Shown: positions 1 through 7,847, counted from the stretch's first letter. The stretch: 64,000 nucleotides of DNA from Enterobacteriaceae bacterium RIT691 (GCA_009668205.1 WJYM01000002.1:62001-126000), one strand, 5' to 3'. Made by a program: numbers and translations. Notes: generated from the letters alone by a model not told the origin.

Positions 1-117
1 TGAACTTATCAAAAACAGGCAGAGACACAATTTTCATTACAAACTCCCGGGCCATGCCATGGTTTTCATCTCTGTTTTCTAACTGTTTCGCAATGAAGAA
101 CAAATCCGATACAGCAT
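1..117 (-). other. Possible partial reading frame at the left edge
   Basis: On the minus strand an open frame runs from just past the end of the polymerase-like gene to the window edge with no stop. Its residues look protein-like (for example a stretch reading FFIAKQLENRDENHG), but no start codon with a convincing Shine-Dalgarno is visible. It is one frame away from the upstream gene, so it could be a downstream gene, or the tail of that gene after a frameshift. Function unknown. Confidence 0.25.
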
Positions 118-128
118 TAATCCAGCAA

Positions 129-1619
129 TCAGTATTTCAGTACAAGTCGTAGATATGGATGTTTCCAGTCCTTAGTAATATTAATTTTTCTATAACTAAC
201 AAATCCATCATGCTCCAGAGCGCAGACGCCATCATGCGAAATCACAAAGTCATACACCGCTTTGCTCTCCAGCCCCTGAATCATATGTGCAAGCAACTTA
301 CGGCGCATTTGCAACGTTTGCCATCTTTTGCCATCCTCGTTATAAGTACAGTTAAAGTTTTGTCCCACCGCATTTCTCACATAAAGCCCATACTCCCGAT
401 TCTTCCTCCCCGTAGACAAATAATAATCGACCAAAACATCGAGGTCTTTACGTAATGGCTTCATTAGTTCTTTCCAGCGTTCTAGCACCCTTTTTGCTTT
501 TTTCTCTCCAAGCTTTATAGACAATTTTTTGTACATAGTTGATTTTGGCGATAAGCTGACTTGCCCACAATTGAAGATTGTAGAGAATCTGATTTCTTTC
601 ACAGACTCCTCTCCTATCTTAAGATTATTACAAATATACCAGGTTTCTAACCTAGCCAGATTTGAATCTGATAACGATAGATTACTTAACTCACTCCTTA
701 AAATTTCAAGCTGACAACTCTTAATATCATAATTATACCCATATGAAAGGCAAGTACGCTTCATTTCAGAAGGAAGGTATTGATAGCCGGTTCCGACCTC
801 AAAAGACCTGCCACCCAGCATTGCTGTTTTATAAGACTGTTGATACTTTATAATAAATGGAACTTCACTTACTAACTCTGCACCAACCTTCATAATGTGA
901 GATATGAAGTTATAATAATAACCCATATTCTTGATGTTCGGATGCTGATTACAATACTCTCTGAGAGCATCAATGTTAATGCAGATACTTTCCATGTTTC
1001 TATATACTTTTTTAACCGTATCCCTGAATACCCGGTCCTTAACTATCCTCTCAGAAACATGGTGCTTTGCCCTACACTGACCTGTTCGCGCAGTAACAAT
1101 TAATTTTTCTAACAATTTCGGTTCACTACGTTTGCCATGGATGTTCGTCAGGTAAGCGTATCGGTCGCACTGTAATAGGTATTCACCCCGATCATTGGGA
1201 AATAGTTTCTGCAAAAAATCCTTCGACAAAGCAAATTGCCGACATTTTTTAATGTAGATATTTTTTGAAACTATCTTTATTATTCCTCTTTTGTATATTT
1301 CCTCTAGTGCCCGTTGAAACGGTAAGTCCCGTGATTGTCTGAAAACTTCAGGAGCAACGTCTATTCCTAATTCATAAGGGAAAGGAACAGAATGTGTCCA
1401 TTTATCATCACCCTTAAAACTCGACTTCCTCTCAGTTCGTTTACTGACGGTTGCGCTACAAATAATATGCTGCAAGAATACTGCAATCGCGGAATAATAT
1501 CGATATTTAGAACGTTTGTCTCTACAACCTCGCAGCGGGATACTGAAGACCAGCTGTTTAAATTCCTTTAATGTCTTTTCTGTCACAAGTATGTTATTTT
1601 TTGTGCAATATGCTTTCAT
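129..1619 (-). CDS. Family A / T7-RNAP-like (TV-Pol-like) polymerase homologue
   Basis: A 496-residue protein with no assigned family that I can name with certainty. The ATG at 1619 is chosen because GGGGG lies just upstream; a TTG seven codons earlier is the alternative. Near residues 297-307 it reads YDIKSCQLEIL, like polymerase motif A (Asp298). Residues 341-352 (KEIRFSTIFNCG) resemble motif B. Residues 444-475 contain an AHMIQGLESKAV helix followed by EHDGFVS, like the motif C His-Asp of family A DNA polymerases and T7-type RNA polymerases (His470, Asp471). The two acidic residues would bind the metal ions. This arrangement recalls the TV-Pol group of transposons and viruses. It lies downstream of a replication initiator on the same strand, which suggests a replication role. 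The polymerase assignment is inference from motifs only. Confidence 0.5.
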   Translation of the reverse strand: MKAYCTKNNILVTEKTLKEFKQLVFSIPLRGCRDKRSKYRYYSAIAVFLQHIICSATVSKRTERKSSFKGDDKWTHSVPFPYELGIDVAPEVFRQSRDLPFQRALEEIYKRGIIKIVSKNIYIKKCRQFALSKDFLQKLFPNDRGEYLLQCDRYAYLTNIHGKRSEPKLLEKLIVTARTGQCRAKHHVSERIVKDRVFRDTVKKVYRNMESICINIDALREYCNQHPNIKNMGYYYNFISHIMKVGAELVSEVPFIIKYQQSYKTAMLGGRSFEVGTGYQYLPSEMKRTCLSYGYNYDIKSCQLEILRSELSNLSLSDSNLARLETWYICNNLKIGEESVKEIRFSTIFNCGQVSLSPKSTMYKKLSIKLGEKKAKRVLERWKELMKPLRKDLDVLVDYYLSTGRKNREYGLYVRNAVGQNFNCTYNEDGKRWQTLQMRRKLLAHMIQGLESKAVYDFVISHDGVCALEHDGFVSYRKINITKDWKHPYLRLVLKY

Positions 1620-1973
1620 ACTTACCCCCGTATAAAACAAAGTTGCTCTTAAATACTCAGCAACTATGAATTACGTTGAAATGCATTTTTTGATAGCTAA
1701 TTAAAAAAGGTAAGTTCTGGTATAATCATGGAAAATCTTAAGTAATGTATATCTGGAAAGGGGTGGAAGATGATTTTCCGTGAATAACTCTGAAATGTCA
1801 CACCTGGCATTCACCAGATTATAGCCACATAGCAATATACATATCATAACATGCACCTCACAGCACCTTGGTGCAACATATAATAACCATCACAAACTTT
1901 TTTGATTTAATATATTAACATAAGAAAGAACTTCGTAAGGCATTTCGCAACTGCAATATCTTATTGTCAATAA
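1620..1973. other. AT-rich intergenic region, possible origin or promoter
   Basis: About 350 bases with no credible gene lie between the polymerase-like gene and the rep terminator. They contain a TATAAT at 1721-1726, although no well-spaced -35 box was found. There is also a small dyad, GCACC-TT-GGTGC at 1863-1874, with another TGCACC just before it. In rolling-circle replicons such hairpins can mark the double-strand origin, but nothing here proves it. Confidence 0.3.
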
Positions 1974-2011
1974 TAAAAAAGGAGAGCAGATAATGCCAAC
2001 ATCTGCTCTCC
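1974..2011 (-). terminator. Rho-independent terminator of rep
   Basis: A perfect 11-bp inverted repeat (GGAGAGCAGAT at 1981-1991, ATCTGCTCTCC at 2001-2011) is followed on the minus strand by a T-run at 1980-1974. It sits 32 bases past the rep stop codon. It would separate rep transcription from the polymerase-like gene downstream. Confidence 0.85.
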
Positions 2012-2043
2012 AGCGCCTCTTTTAATCAGATGGATTCAGGACC

Positions 2044-3069
2044 TTATTTTTCAACTAAAACCCCTAACCTTTTCACACATTCACCCCACCATTCCCATAT
2101 CTCATCCCTGTCAAACAATTGTACTTCATGTTTTTTAATTATCCTTTCAATCTCCCTTGAAATCCTTTGTTTTTTTACCCCACCAAGGGTGAATTCTTTA
2201 TAGGCCTTAATGGTGTTGTTTTTGGGCTTATTCCAAATAGATTTATATACATTCAGATGTGCTTCCAGTTTTGTTGAATATACCTGCAGATATTCAAAAG
2301 GGTTGGGCATCAGGTCCAACTTCTTCAGCATTAATGCTTTTTTGCGCTTACTTCCGGGTTTAGCACATGGCCTGACACGGGCTTCAATACGTAAAAATGA
2401 AGGATATTTATCGATGTCAATATCCAGGAATTCACTATCATCATTAAAGTGCAGGCCTGAACCATTGATATCTACTTTCTCATAGACTCCCATATGCCTC
2501 GGAGACCTGAGACTGCCCAGGCGGATACCAGGTAATCCATCGACTGTGTTATAACTGTTATATTCCGACACTCCACGGGCTCCCCAAATATAATCTTTTA
2601 ACTTGCACCCATAGAGATCTAACGCAACATCCACCTGTGTTACCCATGCAGTACCTAGCAGTGGGATAAGACGACCATTGAGCCGTTGATTAAGCCAGTT
2701 AATAAAGTTATCCATGCCTTTCCCTGTCATATATTGAGGCCGAAGGTCAAGCCGAATAGCTCCTGTATTTTTACGGGATGGTTTAAAGCTGATATGCGCC
2801 AACATATTCGATCCTTTACTAATAGTAAAAAACATCTTATACGGATTATTCGGCCTGGTACGTTTAATGCTACCTACTTTGTATTTACGCCACGTCATTT
2901 TCGGCATAATCATGAACTTTCTGGATAAGTAATCATACTGTTCAGTTTCAGCCGTAACATCCAGCACAATGCTAAGTTTATCGACCCTCATCTTCATTTC
3001 GTGACCATCATTACTGAAACCAATCTCCAGGGACTTACAACGTTCTACATTTTTCTTATTTAAGCGCAT
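2044..3069 (-). CDS. Replication initiation protein, RstA/Rep_trans-like
   Basis: A 341-residue protein that fits the replication initiators of filamentous phages and some rolling-circle plasmids. Three landmarks occur in the expected order: TQVDVALDLYG at 144-154, LGSLRSPRHMGVYEK at 184-198, and RIEARVRP at 227-234. In that family these surround the nicking domain, which cuts and rejoins one DNA strand at the origin. ATG 3069 is preceded by AGGAG at good spacing. The gene lies downstream of an alpA-like gene and upstream of the polymerase-like gene, and ends in a strong terminator. No coat or Zot-like genes are visible, so whether this is a phage remnant or a satellite is unknown. Confidence 0.7.
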   Translation of the reverse strand: MRLNKKNVERCKSLEIGFSNDGHEMKMRVDKLSIVLDVTAETEQYDYLSRKFMIMPKMTWRKYKVGSIKRTRPNNPYKMFFTISKGSNMLAHISFKPSRKNTGAIRLDLRPQYMTGKGMDNFINWLNQRLNGRLIPLLGTAWVTQVDVALDLYGCKLKDYIWGARGVSEYNSYNTVDGLPGIRLGSLRSPRHMGVYEKVDINGSGLHFNDDSEFLDIDIDKYPSFLRIEARVRPCAKPGSKRKKALMLKKLDLMPNPFEYLQVYSTKLEAHLNVYKSIWNKPKNNTIKAYKEFTLGGVKKQRISREIERIIKKHEVQLFDRDEIWEWWGECVKRLGVLVEK

Positions 3070-3158
3070 GATTTAACTCCTCACCGGTAAGGAATAGAGG
3101 AGGTATGTAGATATCAACCCTCTATTCCTATCTTATAATGTGCATATAACGGGCTATT

Positions 3159-3185
3159 AGAAGGAGCAGCACTGCTGCCCCTTCT
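3159..3185 (-). other. Hairpin between alpA-like gene and rep
   Basis: AGAAGGAGCAGC (3159-3170) pairs with GCTGCCCCTTCT (3174-3185) apart from one mismatch. No T-run follows on either strand. It may be an attenuator, an RNA-stabilising hairpin or a weak terminator between the alpA-like gene and rep. Confidence 0.4.
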
Positions 3186-3189
3186 CCGG

Positions 3190-3372
3190 TTATGCTTTTT
3201 TCAGATTTTCGATGTGGTGCTCTACTTCATCTAAACGCCAGGCAACGCGCCGCAACCCGATTTTCACTGGTGCAGGCATCATCCCTACCTTGATTTGCCG
3301 GTACAATGTTGCCCGTGAAACTGGGTAGATCGTCAAAAGCTCTTTGATGGAGATCAGTTGTACGTTTTTCAT
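3190..3372 (-). CDS. AlpA-family transcriptional regulator
   Basis: A 60-residue DNA-binding protein. Residues from LISIKELLTIYPVSRATLYR form a MerR-like winged helix-turn-helix, followed by KIGLRRVAWRLDEVEHHIE, which is the standard AlpA/excisionase layout. The ATG at 3372 is chosen because AAGG lies upstream and the length then matches the family; an in-frame ATG at 3456 would add 28 unrelated residues. AlpA proteins control prophage excision and integrase expression. Here the gene lies between rep and the iteron array, so it probably binds nearby and regulates the replication module. Confidence 0.85.
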   Translation of the reverse strand: MKNVQLISIKELLTIYPVSRATLYRQIKVGMMPAPVKIGLRRVAWRLDEVEHHIENLKKA

Positions 3373-3458
3373 GGGAAAACCTTCTGGTACGTATGCTCGT
3401 TGCATACGGCACCAATTACGAACAACGTTTTTATCCATTTTTTTCTTAAAATACATGA

Positions 3459-3572
3459 CTGATCGTCAGATCTGAACGTCAGATCTGATCGTCATGTAAT
3501 AGCAAATCTGAACATCAAGCCCGGCACCAAAAATCTGAAGATCAGATCTCTGTCATAAATCTGATCGTCAGA
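3459..3572. repeat. Iteron array, consensus CTGAWCGTCAGA
   Basis: Six copies of a 12-base element start at 3459, 3472, 3485, 3508, 3535 and 3561. The first three are in tandem with a 13-bp period. Each copy is itself a small dyad (CTGA-N4-TCAG with slight variation in the fourth and fifth). The array lies between the alpA-like gene and the divergent gene at 3729. Likely binding sites for the initiator, AlpA or the divergent protein. Confidence 0.75.
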
Positions 3573-3728
3573 AACCACACCCAACGTCTCCTCGGCTACT
3601 CTTAATGTGTAGGTCAAAACTGATGCTCATTTTTTTCATCATCATCATATAGAGAACCAGAGAAAGATGTGGGCGGGAACTGTGAGTCCCCCCATAGTTA
3701 TGTTTACTTGGTACAAACAGGAGACATT

Positions 3729-4340
3729 ATGGTTACGAAACTCAAGAGTGCTGCACCGCAACAAAAGAAAAGTACTGGCATGGCCCCTAAAGTAAAAAAA
3801 ACAGGTAAAAAACATAACGATGTAATAGAGAAAAAAAAGCAAATAGCAGGTATTAGTGAAGATACAGAAAAGGTTGCAATACGGAGAAAAAACGTGGGCT
3901 ATCAACATACTCGACAGGAAAAACTCAATCAACTTGGCACGCACAAAATAACAGCAAGGTTAAATGACGCTGATTACGAAAAGCTCGGAGATCTGATTGA
4001 ATACATGAACCATCCCAGACCTGAAAAAAATAAACATCAAGTGATAGAAAGATACTCCATGCTCCTGTCTTATATGTTAAGAAAGGCACACAAGTTACGT
4101 ATACTTTCACCTGAAAGTGAACGAGCAAAAGAATTATATCGATTACACAAGTTAGTCCGCGACCTCAAATATAATAAAACCCACACAAACAGTGAGATCA
4201 TAGAAATAATGAAAAAAGATAAAGAACCCACACCGGAATCAGTAATTAATGATGATACCAACCATAATTGGAACGATAATGACATCAAAGACATACTTAA
4301 TATTAAAAAGGTAAAATTAAACATTAAAGAATTAGAATAA
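3729..4340 (+). CDS. Unknown protein, possibly ribbon-helix-helix DNA binding
   Basis: A 203-residue protein I do not recognise. The ATG at 3729 has AGGAG six bases upstream and is preferred to an ATG 20 codons earlier. Residues 1-65 are rich in Lys and Gln and probably disordered. The middle reads THKITARLNDADYEKLGDLI and then helical ERYSMLLSYMLRKAHK, which looks like a strand-helix-helix DNA-binding unit. The C-terminal third is acidic and Asn-rich. It is transcribed away from alpA/rep across the iteron array, so it may be an autoregulator or copy-control protein. It meets the recombinase gene tail to tail with a 5-base gap. Confidence 0.5.
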   Translation: MVTKLKSAAPQQKKSTGMAPKVKKTGKKHNDVIEKKKQIAGISEDTEKVAIRRKNVGYQHTRQEKLNQLGTHKITARLNDADYEKLGDLIEYMNHPRPEKNKHQVIERYSMLLSYMLRKAHKLRILSPESERAKELYRLHKLVRDLKYNKTHTNSEIIEIMKKDKEPTPESVINDDTNHNWNDNDIKDILNIKKVKLNIKELE

Positions 4341-4345
4341 CCAGA

Positions 4346-5269
4346 TCAGTAACACTTCAATTTCTGGCTTGCTGCCATCTGAGCGTCGCCACCACGTCGG
4401 TCATATAATAAGGTTGTGCTGATATCACTGTGTCCAGCCAGTTGACGCACGATATTGATATCAGCCCCCTGCTCCAGTAATCGTGTAATAAACGTTCTGC
4501 GCAAATCATGAGGCGTGAAGGGCTGCAGCTCAGCAATATTACCAAGTTGAACGAGTATCGTGGTAATCCCCGCTGAACTGAGCGCCTGCTCCCTCAGCTG
4601 GCCATTTCGATAGAGGCCAGTGAACAGCGCTCCACGACTGGACCGAACGTCACACCACGCCAGTAATGCAGTGGCAACTGCAGTATTCACGGCAATCTGT
4701 CGGTACTTACGTCCCTTTCCCTGGCGCACCGTCAGTACATGCGTCACGGGACAAAAGTCCTCAATACGTAAAGCCGCCAGCTCACCCACCCGCAGACCTG
4801 CGCCACATAATGTCAGCACAATGGCCCTGTCCCTTTTTTGTCGTAATGGCTGCGGATGTTCGCTGGCGGCGTCTATCAGCAACTTCACCTCCGCCTGACT
4901 CAACGCCCTTCCCTTATGGCCACTGTCACCTTTCACTCGTTTCACTGACCTGATACGTCCAAGCGAGTCCGCATCAAGTACCTGCAAATTGAATGCAGTC
5001 TGGGCAACCCCCTTCAGCGCCGCCAGCGCCATGTTCACTGTCGCAATCGCATAATCCTGATCCAGCAACCTCACCCGCACCTTTGACACATGCTCATAAC
5101 GTAACTGTGACCAGTCATACGTCGCCGCCTTCTTACCGGTATGCAGGATTGCAGCACTGTGATTAAGCAAACTCAGCATGCTCTTTCGTCCACTGTCAGC
5201 CAGCCCGTTGAGGTAAACATCAACAATACTGACGTCATGTTGCTTTGCCGCTAATTTCAGTCGTGCCAT
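4346..5269 (-). CDS. Tyrosine recombinase
   Basis: A 307-residue XerC/D-like site-specific recombinase. The catalytic set is visible: Arg in GAGLRVGELAALR, a Lys in RQGKGRKYRQI, His and Arg in TPHDLRRTF, His in LAGHSDIS, and the nucleophilic Tyr in TTLLYDRRG. An N-terminal SAM-like core-binding region precedes it. ATG 5269 is chosen for the GGGA upstream; ATG 5281 is also open. It is the last gene of a three-gene minus-strand unit after the peptidase and RadC genes, 37 bases behind the latter. Its target site is unknown. It is unrelated to the P4-type integrase at the other end of the island. Confidence 0.85.
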   Translation of the reverse strand: MARLKLAAKQHDVSIVDVYLNGLADSGRKSMLSLLNHSAAILHTGKKAATYDWSQLRYEHVSKVRVRLLDQDYAIATVNMALAALKGVAQTAFNLQVLDADSLGRIRSVKRVKGDSGHKGRALSQAEVKLLIDAASEHPQPLRQKRDRAIVLTLCGAGLRVGELAALRIEDFCPVTHVLTVRQGKGRKYRQIAVNTAVATALLAWCDVRSSRGALFTGLYRNGQLREQALSSAGITTILVQLGNIAELQPFTPHDLRRTFITRLLEQGADINIVRQLAGHSDISTTLLYDRRGGDAQMAASQKLKCY

Positions 5270-5306
5270 GATAAATCCCATTAATGCATATTAAATAAAG
5301 TTACTT

Positions 5307-5750
5307 TCAAACCAGTCCGAGCTCTGCCATAGAAACCGTCTGATCACCCGCCACGATAAAATGGTCAAGTACGCTGACATCAATTAACGCCAGTGCCTCC
5401 CTGATTTTCACAGTGACATGTTTGTCCGCCTGGCTTGGGCTGAGGTCTGCACTGGGATGGTTATGAACCAGGATGACGGCCGCCGCATGATGGCTAATAA
5501 CCGCCTTCACTATTTCACGGGGATAAACCATGGTTTGATTAAGCGTCCCCTGGAACAGTTCCTCATAAGCCAGCACCCTGTACTGTGTGTCCAGCATGAG
5601 GATGCCAAACACCTCCCTGTCGTTCTGGCTCAGCTGGAACAGGAAATAATCACGGACATCCTGTGGTGATTGCAGCTTAACCCCTTGCCTGACATGTCGG
5701 GCCAGAATGTGCCTCGCCTGGGCAATAATTGCGCGTTCTTCAGCATTCAC
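5307..5750 (-). CDS. RadC family JAMM-domain protein (YeeS/YkfG-like)
   Basis: A 147-residue protein consisting of the JAB/MPN domain only, without the helix-hairpin-helix domain of longer RadC proteins. The zinc motif reads HNHPSADLSPSQAD (His96, His98, Asp109), and ELFQGTLNQT gives the family's typical strand. The GTG start at 5750 overlaps the stop of the upstream peptidase gene in a GTGA, so translation is coupled. Short RadC-like proteins are common on islands and prophages; a role in DNA repair is doubtful and the enzymatic substrate is unknown. Confidence 0.85.
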   Translation of the reverse strand: MNAEERAIIAQARHILARHVRQGVKLQSPQDVRDYFLFQLSQNDREVFGILMLDTQYRVLAYEELFQGTLNQTMVYPREIVKAVISHHAAAVILVHNHPSADLSPSQADKHVTVKIREALALIDVSVLDHFIVAGDQTVSMAELGLV

Positions 5751-6283
5751 TGGATATCCTCACTACGCTTAATGAAATAGATGGCTTCCGGATAAAGATG
5801 GTAAGAACCTTCTCTGCGTCGCAATGAATAGCGCGTCCGCTTTATTCTGGTGTAATCCCAGCTGTCGTAAAAATGGAGATACTCATTATCAATATGTGTG
5901 ATGACGGACCAGTGATACTGGTCACTAATCAGTATTGCCCCGTCCTCATGGCTTGTGAGAAAGGCCTGACAATCTTTAAGTATTTGTTCCGTCTGCTGCG
6001 TACGCTGCATCCTGAATGGCTGACTAATGGTAATGGGATATTTGCTGTACCGGGCTTTTTTCAGGCACTTTAGTAATATGTCCATTTGTGATGAGTTCAT
6101 GCCACTGGTTAAGCATTCAATAACAGGCCAGTGTTGGTCATAATATTGCACCAGTGTTTTAAAAAGAGGTTTTCGCTTTATACGGTTGCCATAGAGCCAG
6201 TGCATCATATTCACAACACTATAAAAGCCGCACAGATTATCCAGATCACCTTGTTGTGATGCATTAAAAACTTTTCGTTCCAT
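5747..6283 (-). CDS. Papain-like cysteine peptidase
   Basis: A 178-residue protein with the order of a papain-fold (C39-like) catalytic triad: Cys18 at the start of a helix in GDLDNLCGFYSVVNMMHWL, His124 in DQYHWSVITHID, and Asp140 in LHFYDSWDY. The small spacing before Cys18 would also supply the oxyanion-hole residue. No signal peptide, ABC domain or membrane segment is seen, so it is probably cytoplasmic. It is the first gene of a coupled operon with RadC/JAMM and a tyrosine recombinase. The substrate is unknown; the fold call is inference from motifs. Confidence 0.6.
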   Translation of the reverse strand: MERKVFNASQQGDLDNLCGFYSVVNMMHWLYGNRIKRKPLFKTLVQYYDQHWPVIECLTSGMNSSQMDILLKCLKKARYSKYPITISQPFRMQRTQQTEQILKDCQAFLTSHEDGAILISDQYHWSVITHIDNEYLHFYDSWDYTRIKRTRYSLRRREGSYHLYPEAIYFIKRSEDIQ

Positions 6284-6305
6284 AATTAAGCCACATCATT
6301 GAAAC

Positions 6306-6319
6306 TCATGACGTCATGA
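6306..6319. promoter_or_regulatory. Perfect 14-bp palindrome before the peptidase operon
   Basis: TCATGACGTCATGA is a perfect palindrome whose edge lies 22 bases upstream of the peptidase start. Position and symmetry suggest an operator for a dimeric repressor. The binding protein is unknown. Confidence 0.45.
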
Positions 6320-6376
6320 TAATAGTAATTCCGCGCGCATTATTTCTTGTTTAAACGGTCGAGATCTGCTGTATCA

Positions 6377-6799
6377 CTATGATACGGTTACCGCGTATAT
6401 CCCCACCTTCCAGTACTGGATGAAGTTCCTTTGCCAGAGCTCAAATAATTCACCGCCTTCCTCGGCATCAATGTCACCCATGATATAATGCCATATATAA
6501 CCCATTGACCATGATACATCGAACTCTTTTTCCAGTTCTGGATACACTCGACCCATATAGCTAAAGTCAGTCAGATAATCAAAATGCCATTCATTATTTC
6601 GACGTACCAGTCTGATTTCAACCGGATGGAACCCACCATTTTCAGCGGAATATTGTTGATCACGAAAGTTGAGTGTCACATCTGTCTTCATTGAATCAAT
6701 AACCCCTGATAACGTCATCTCTTCATACAATATATTGATAAACGCTGCACTAATGGGCACATTAATATTGGATTGATGAATAATCATTTTAGTATTCAC
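6377..6799 (-). CDS. DUF2787 family protein
   Basis: A 140-residue protein that I recognise as the DUF2787 family from the block NFRDQQYSAENGGFHPVEIR followed by WHFDYLTDFSYMGRVYPELEKE and a WSMGY segment. The GTG at 6799 has GGAAAG upstream and gives the family's usual N-terminus; other starts (GTG 6823, ATG 6787) are possible. The family occurs on mobile islands of Vibrio and enterobacteria, often near radC. No function is known. No signal peptide or membrane segment. Confidence 0.7.
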   Translation of the reverse strand: MNTKMIIHQSNINVPISAAFINILYEEMTLSGVIDSMKTDVTLNFRDQQYSAENGGFHPVEIRLVRRNNEWHFDYLTDFSYMGRVYPELEKEFDVSWSMGYIWHYIMGDIDAEEGGELFELWQRNFIQYWKVGIYAVTVS

Positions 6800-7043
6800 G
6801 CTACACTTTCCAGGTAATTTCACATGGCGCTATCAATAATTATTTATTCACATAATTTTAATTTGGACATGCACATAAAGAATATTAATAGCATTGATAT
6901 GCTGGTATATATATAAACTCAACCAGCCAGCGTAATAAACACTATCAATAAATAATGAGCAATGCAAATAATTTCACAAAGAAACTATTTGCACTGTATT
7001 TTATAAAACCGTATTTTTAGCAGACTTGTGAGGGATATTTTAT

Positions 7044-7427
7044 TTATTTTGTATCATCTGATAAATCGACAGAAACCTGCTCCAGTACTATTTTCAGCAT
7101 TTTTTCACGCGAGGCAGGTTTCATTGTCTTGAAAAGCTGTATCCAGAGATTCAGTTGCTCATTTTCAATAGAAGACGCAGCCTGCTGTCCTCCACGTTCA
7201 CTCTTCAACATCATCCCCGCCGCACTGATATGATACTCGAAACCTTTATGACCGGTTCTCTTCCTTTTGATCTCAGGATGTATTTCAGCCAGCTTCTCCA
7301 GCCGTATACGGGCACCCCGCGCCGTTGAAGGCATCCCCTTCATTCCAGTAAATGCCTGAGCAGTCAACCATTGCGAGGGATCTGTAAAGTCTACTTTGGT
7401 AGCGGCCTGCAATGTACGTTCGGTCAT
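7044..7427 (-). CDS. Mu-type (MuR/MuA N-terminal-like) DNA-binding protein
   Basis: A 127-residue protein. Residues from TAQAFTGMKGMPSTARGARI resemble the winged-helix Mu DNA-binding domain that opens the Mu repressor and MuA transposase (pattern: Leu/Met-Pro-Ser-Thr then Gly-x-Arg). A basic stretch EIKRKRTGHKGFEYHI follows as the wing. No integrase-like catalytic domain is present, so it is probably a repressor. The ATG at 7427 is chosen for GGAAGA upstream; ATG 7439 is also open. It is divergent from a Ner-like gene, as in Mu's c and ner arrangement. Confidence 0.6.
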   Translation of the reverse strand: MTERTLQAATKVDFTDPSQWLTAQAFTGMKGMPSTARGARIRLEKLAEIHPEIKRKRTGHKGFEYHISAAGMMLKSERGGQQAASSIENEQLNLWIQLFKTMKPASREKMLKIVLEQVSVDLSDDTK

Positions 7428-7559
7428 ATTTCTTCCCATAAAATCACACGGAATATCAATGCGTTGGTTAAATGGTCACAAAAAAACACAAAGGAAATAT
7501 TGAAAAGTTCCTTTTATTCCCTTTTAATGTTTAAGTACTAAGTCCATGGAGTTAATACC

Positions 7560-7847
7560 GTGAATAACCGAATAGCATCGCAAAAAAAACAAACTATGGG
7601 AACCCTGGAGGACTGGCATCGTGCTGATATCGTGGCTGCGCTACGTAAACGGGGAATGAGTCTGGCGCAGCTATCTCGTGATCATGGGTTAGCCTCCAGG
7701 ACATTAAACAATGCCTTTGAACGTCACTATCCCAAGGCAGAAAGCCTGATAGCACAGGCGCTGGAAATGTCCCCGGAACAGTTATGGCCAAGCAGGTATT
7801 CGGGTAAAACGTTGAGCAAATTGTTGCCCGGTGATCGCGATAAATAA
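7560..7847 (+). CDS. Ner/SfsB-family transcriptional regulator
   Basis: A 95-residue helix-turn-helix protein of the Ner/Nlp (SfsB) family: DWHRADIVAALRKRGMSLAQ, then LASRTLNNAFERHYPKAE and PEQLWPSRY, which is the family's hallmark ending. In phage Mu, Ner shuts off the early and repressor promoters. The GTG at 7560 has GGAG eight bases upstream. It is divergent from the Mu-type repressor-like gene; the 130-bp gap should hold the shared operators. No Mu transposase gene follows. Confidence 0.85.
   Translation: MNNRIASQKKQTMGTLEDWHRADIVAALRKRGMSLAQLSRDHGLASRTLNNAFERHYPKAESLIAQALEMSPEQLWPSRYSGKTLSKLLPGDRDK

Noticed and set aside
3607-3618. GTGTAGGTCAAA here and inverted at 14029-14040, as possible island arm or att sites
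   Set aside because: A 12-base match is expected several times by chance within 14 kb on both strands. Only TTAA next to it is also shared, which is not enough to support an att or arm site.
5307-5750. RadC as a DNA repair protein
   Set aside because: The protein lacks the helix-hairpin-helix domain, and the repair role of RadC in E. coli was withdrawn. I call it only a JAMM-domain protein.
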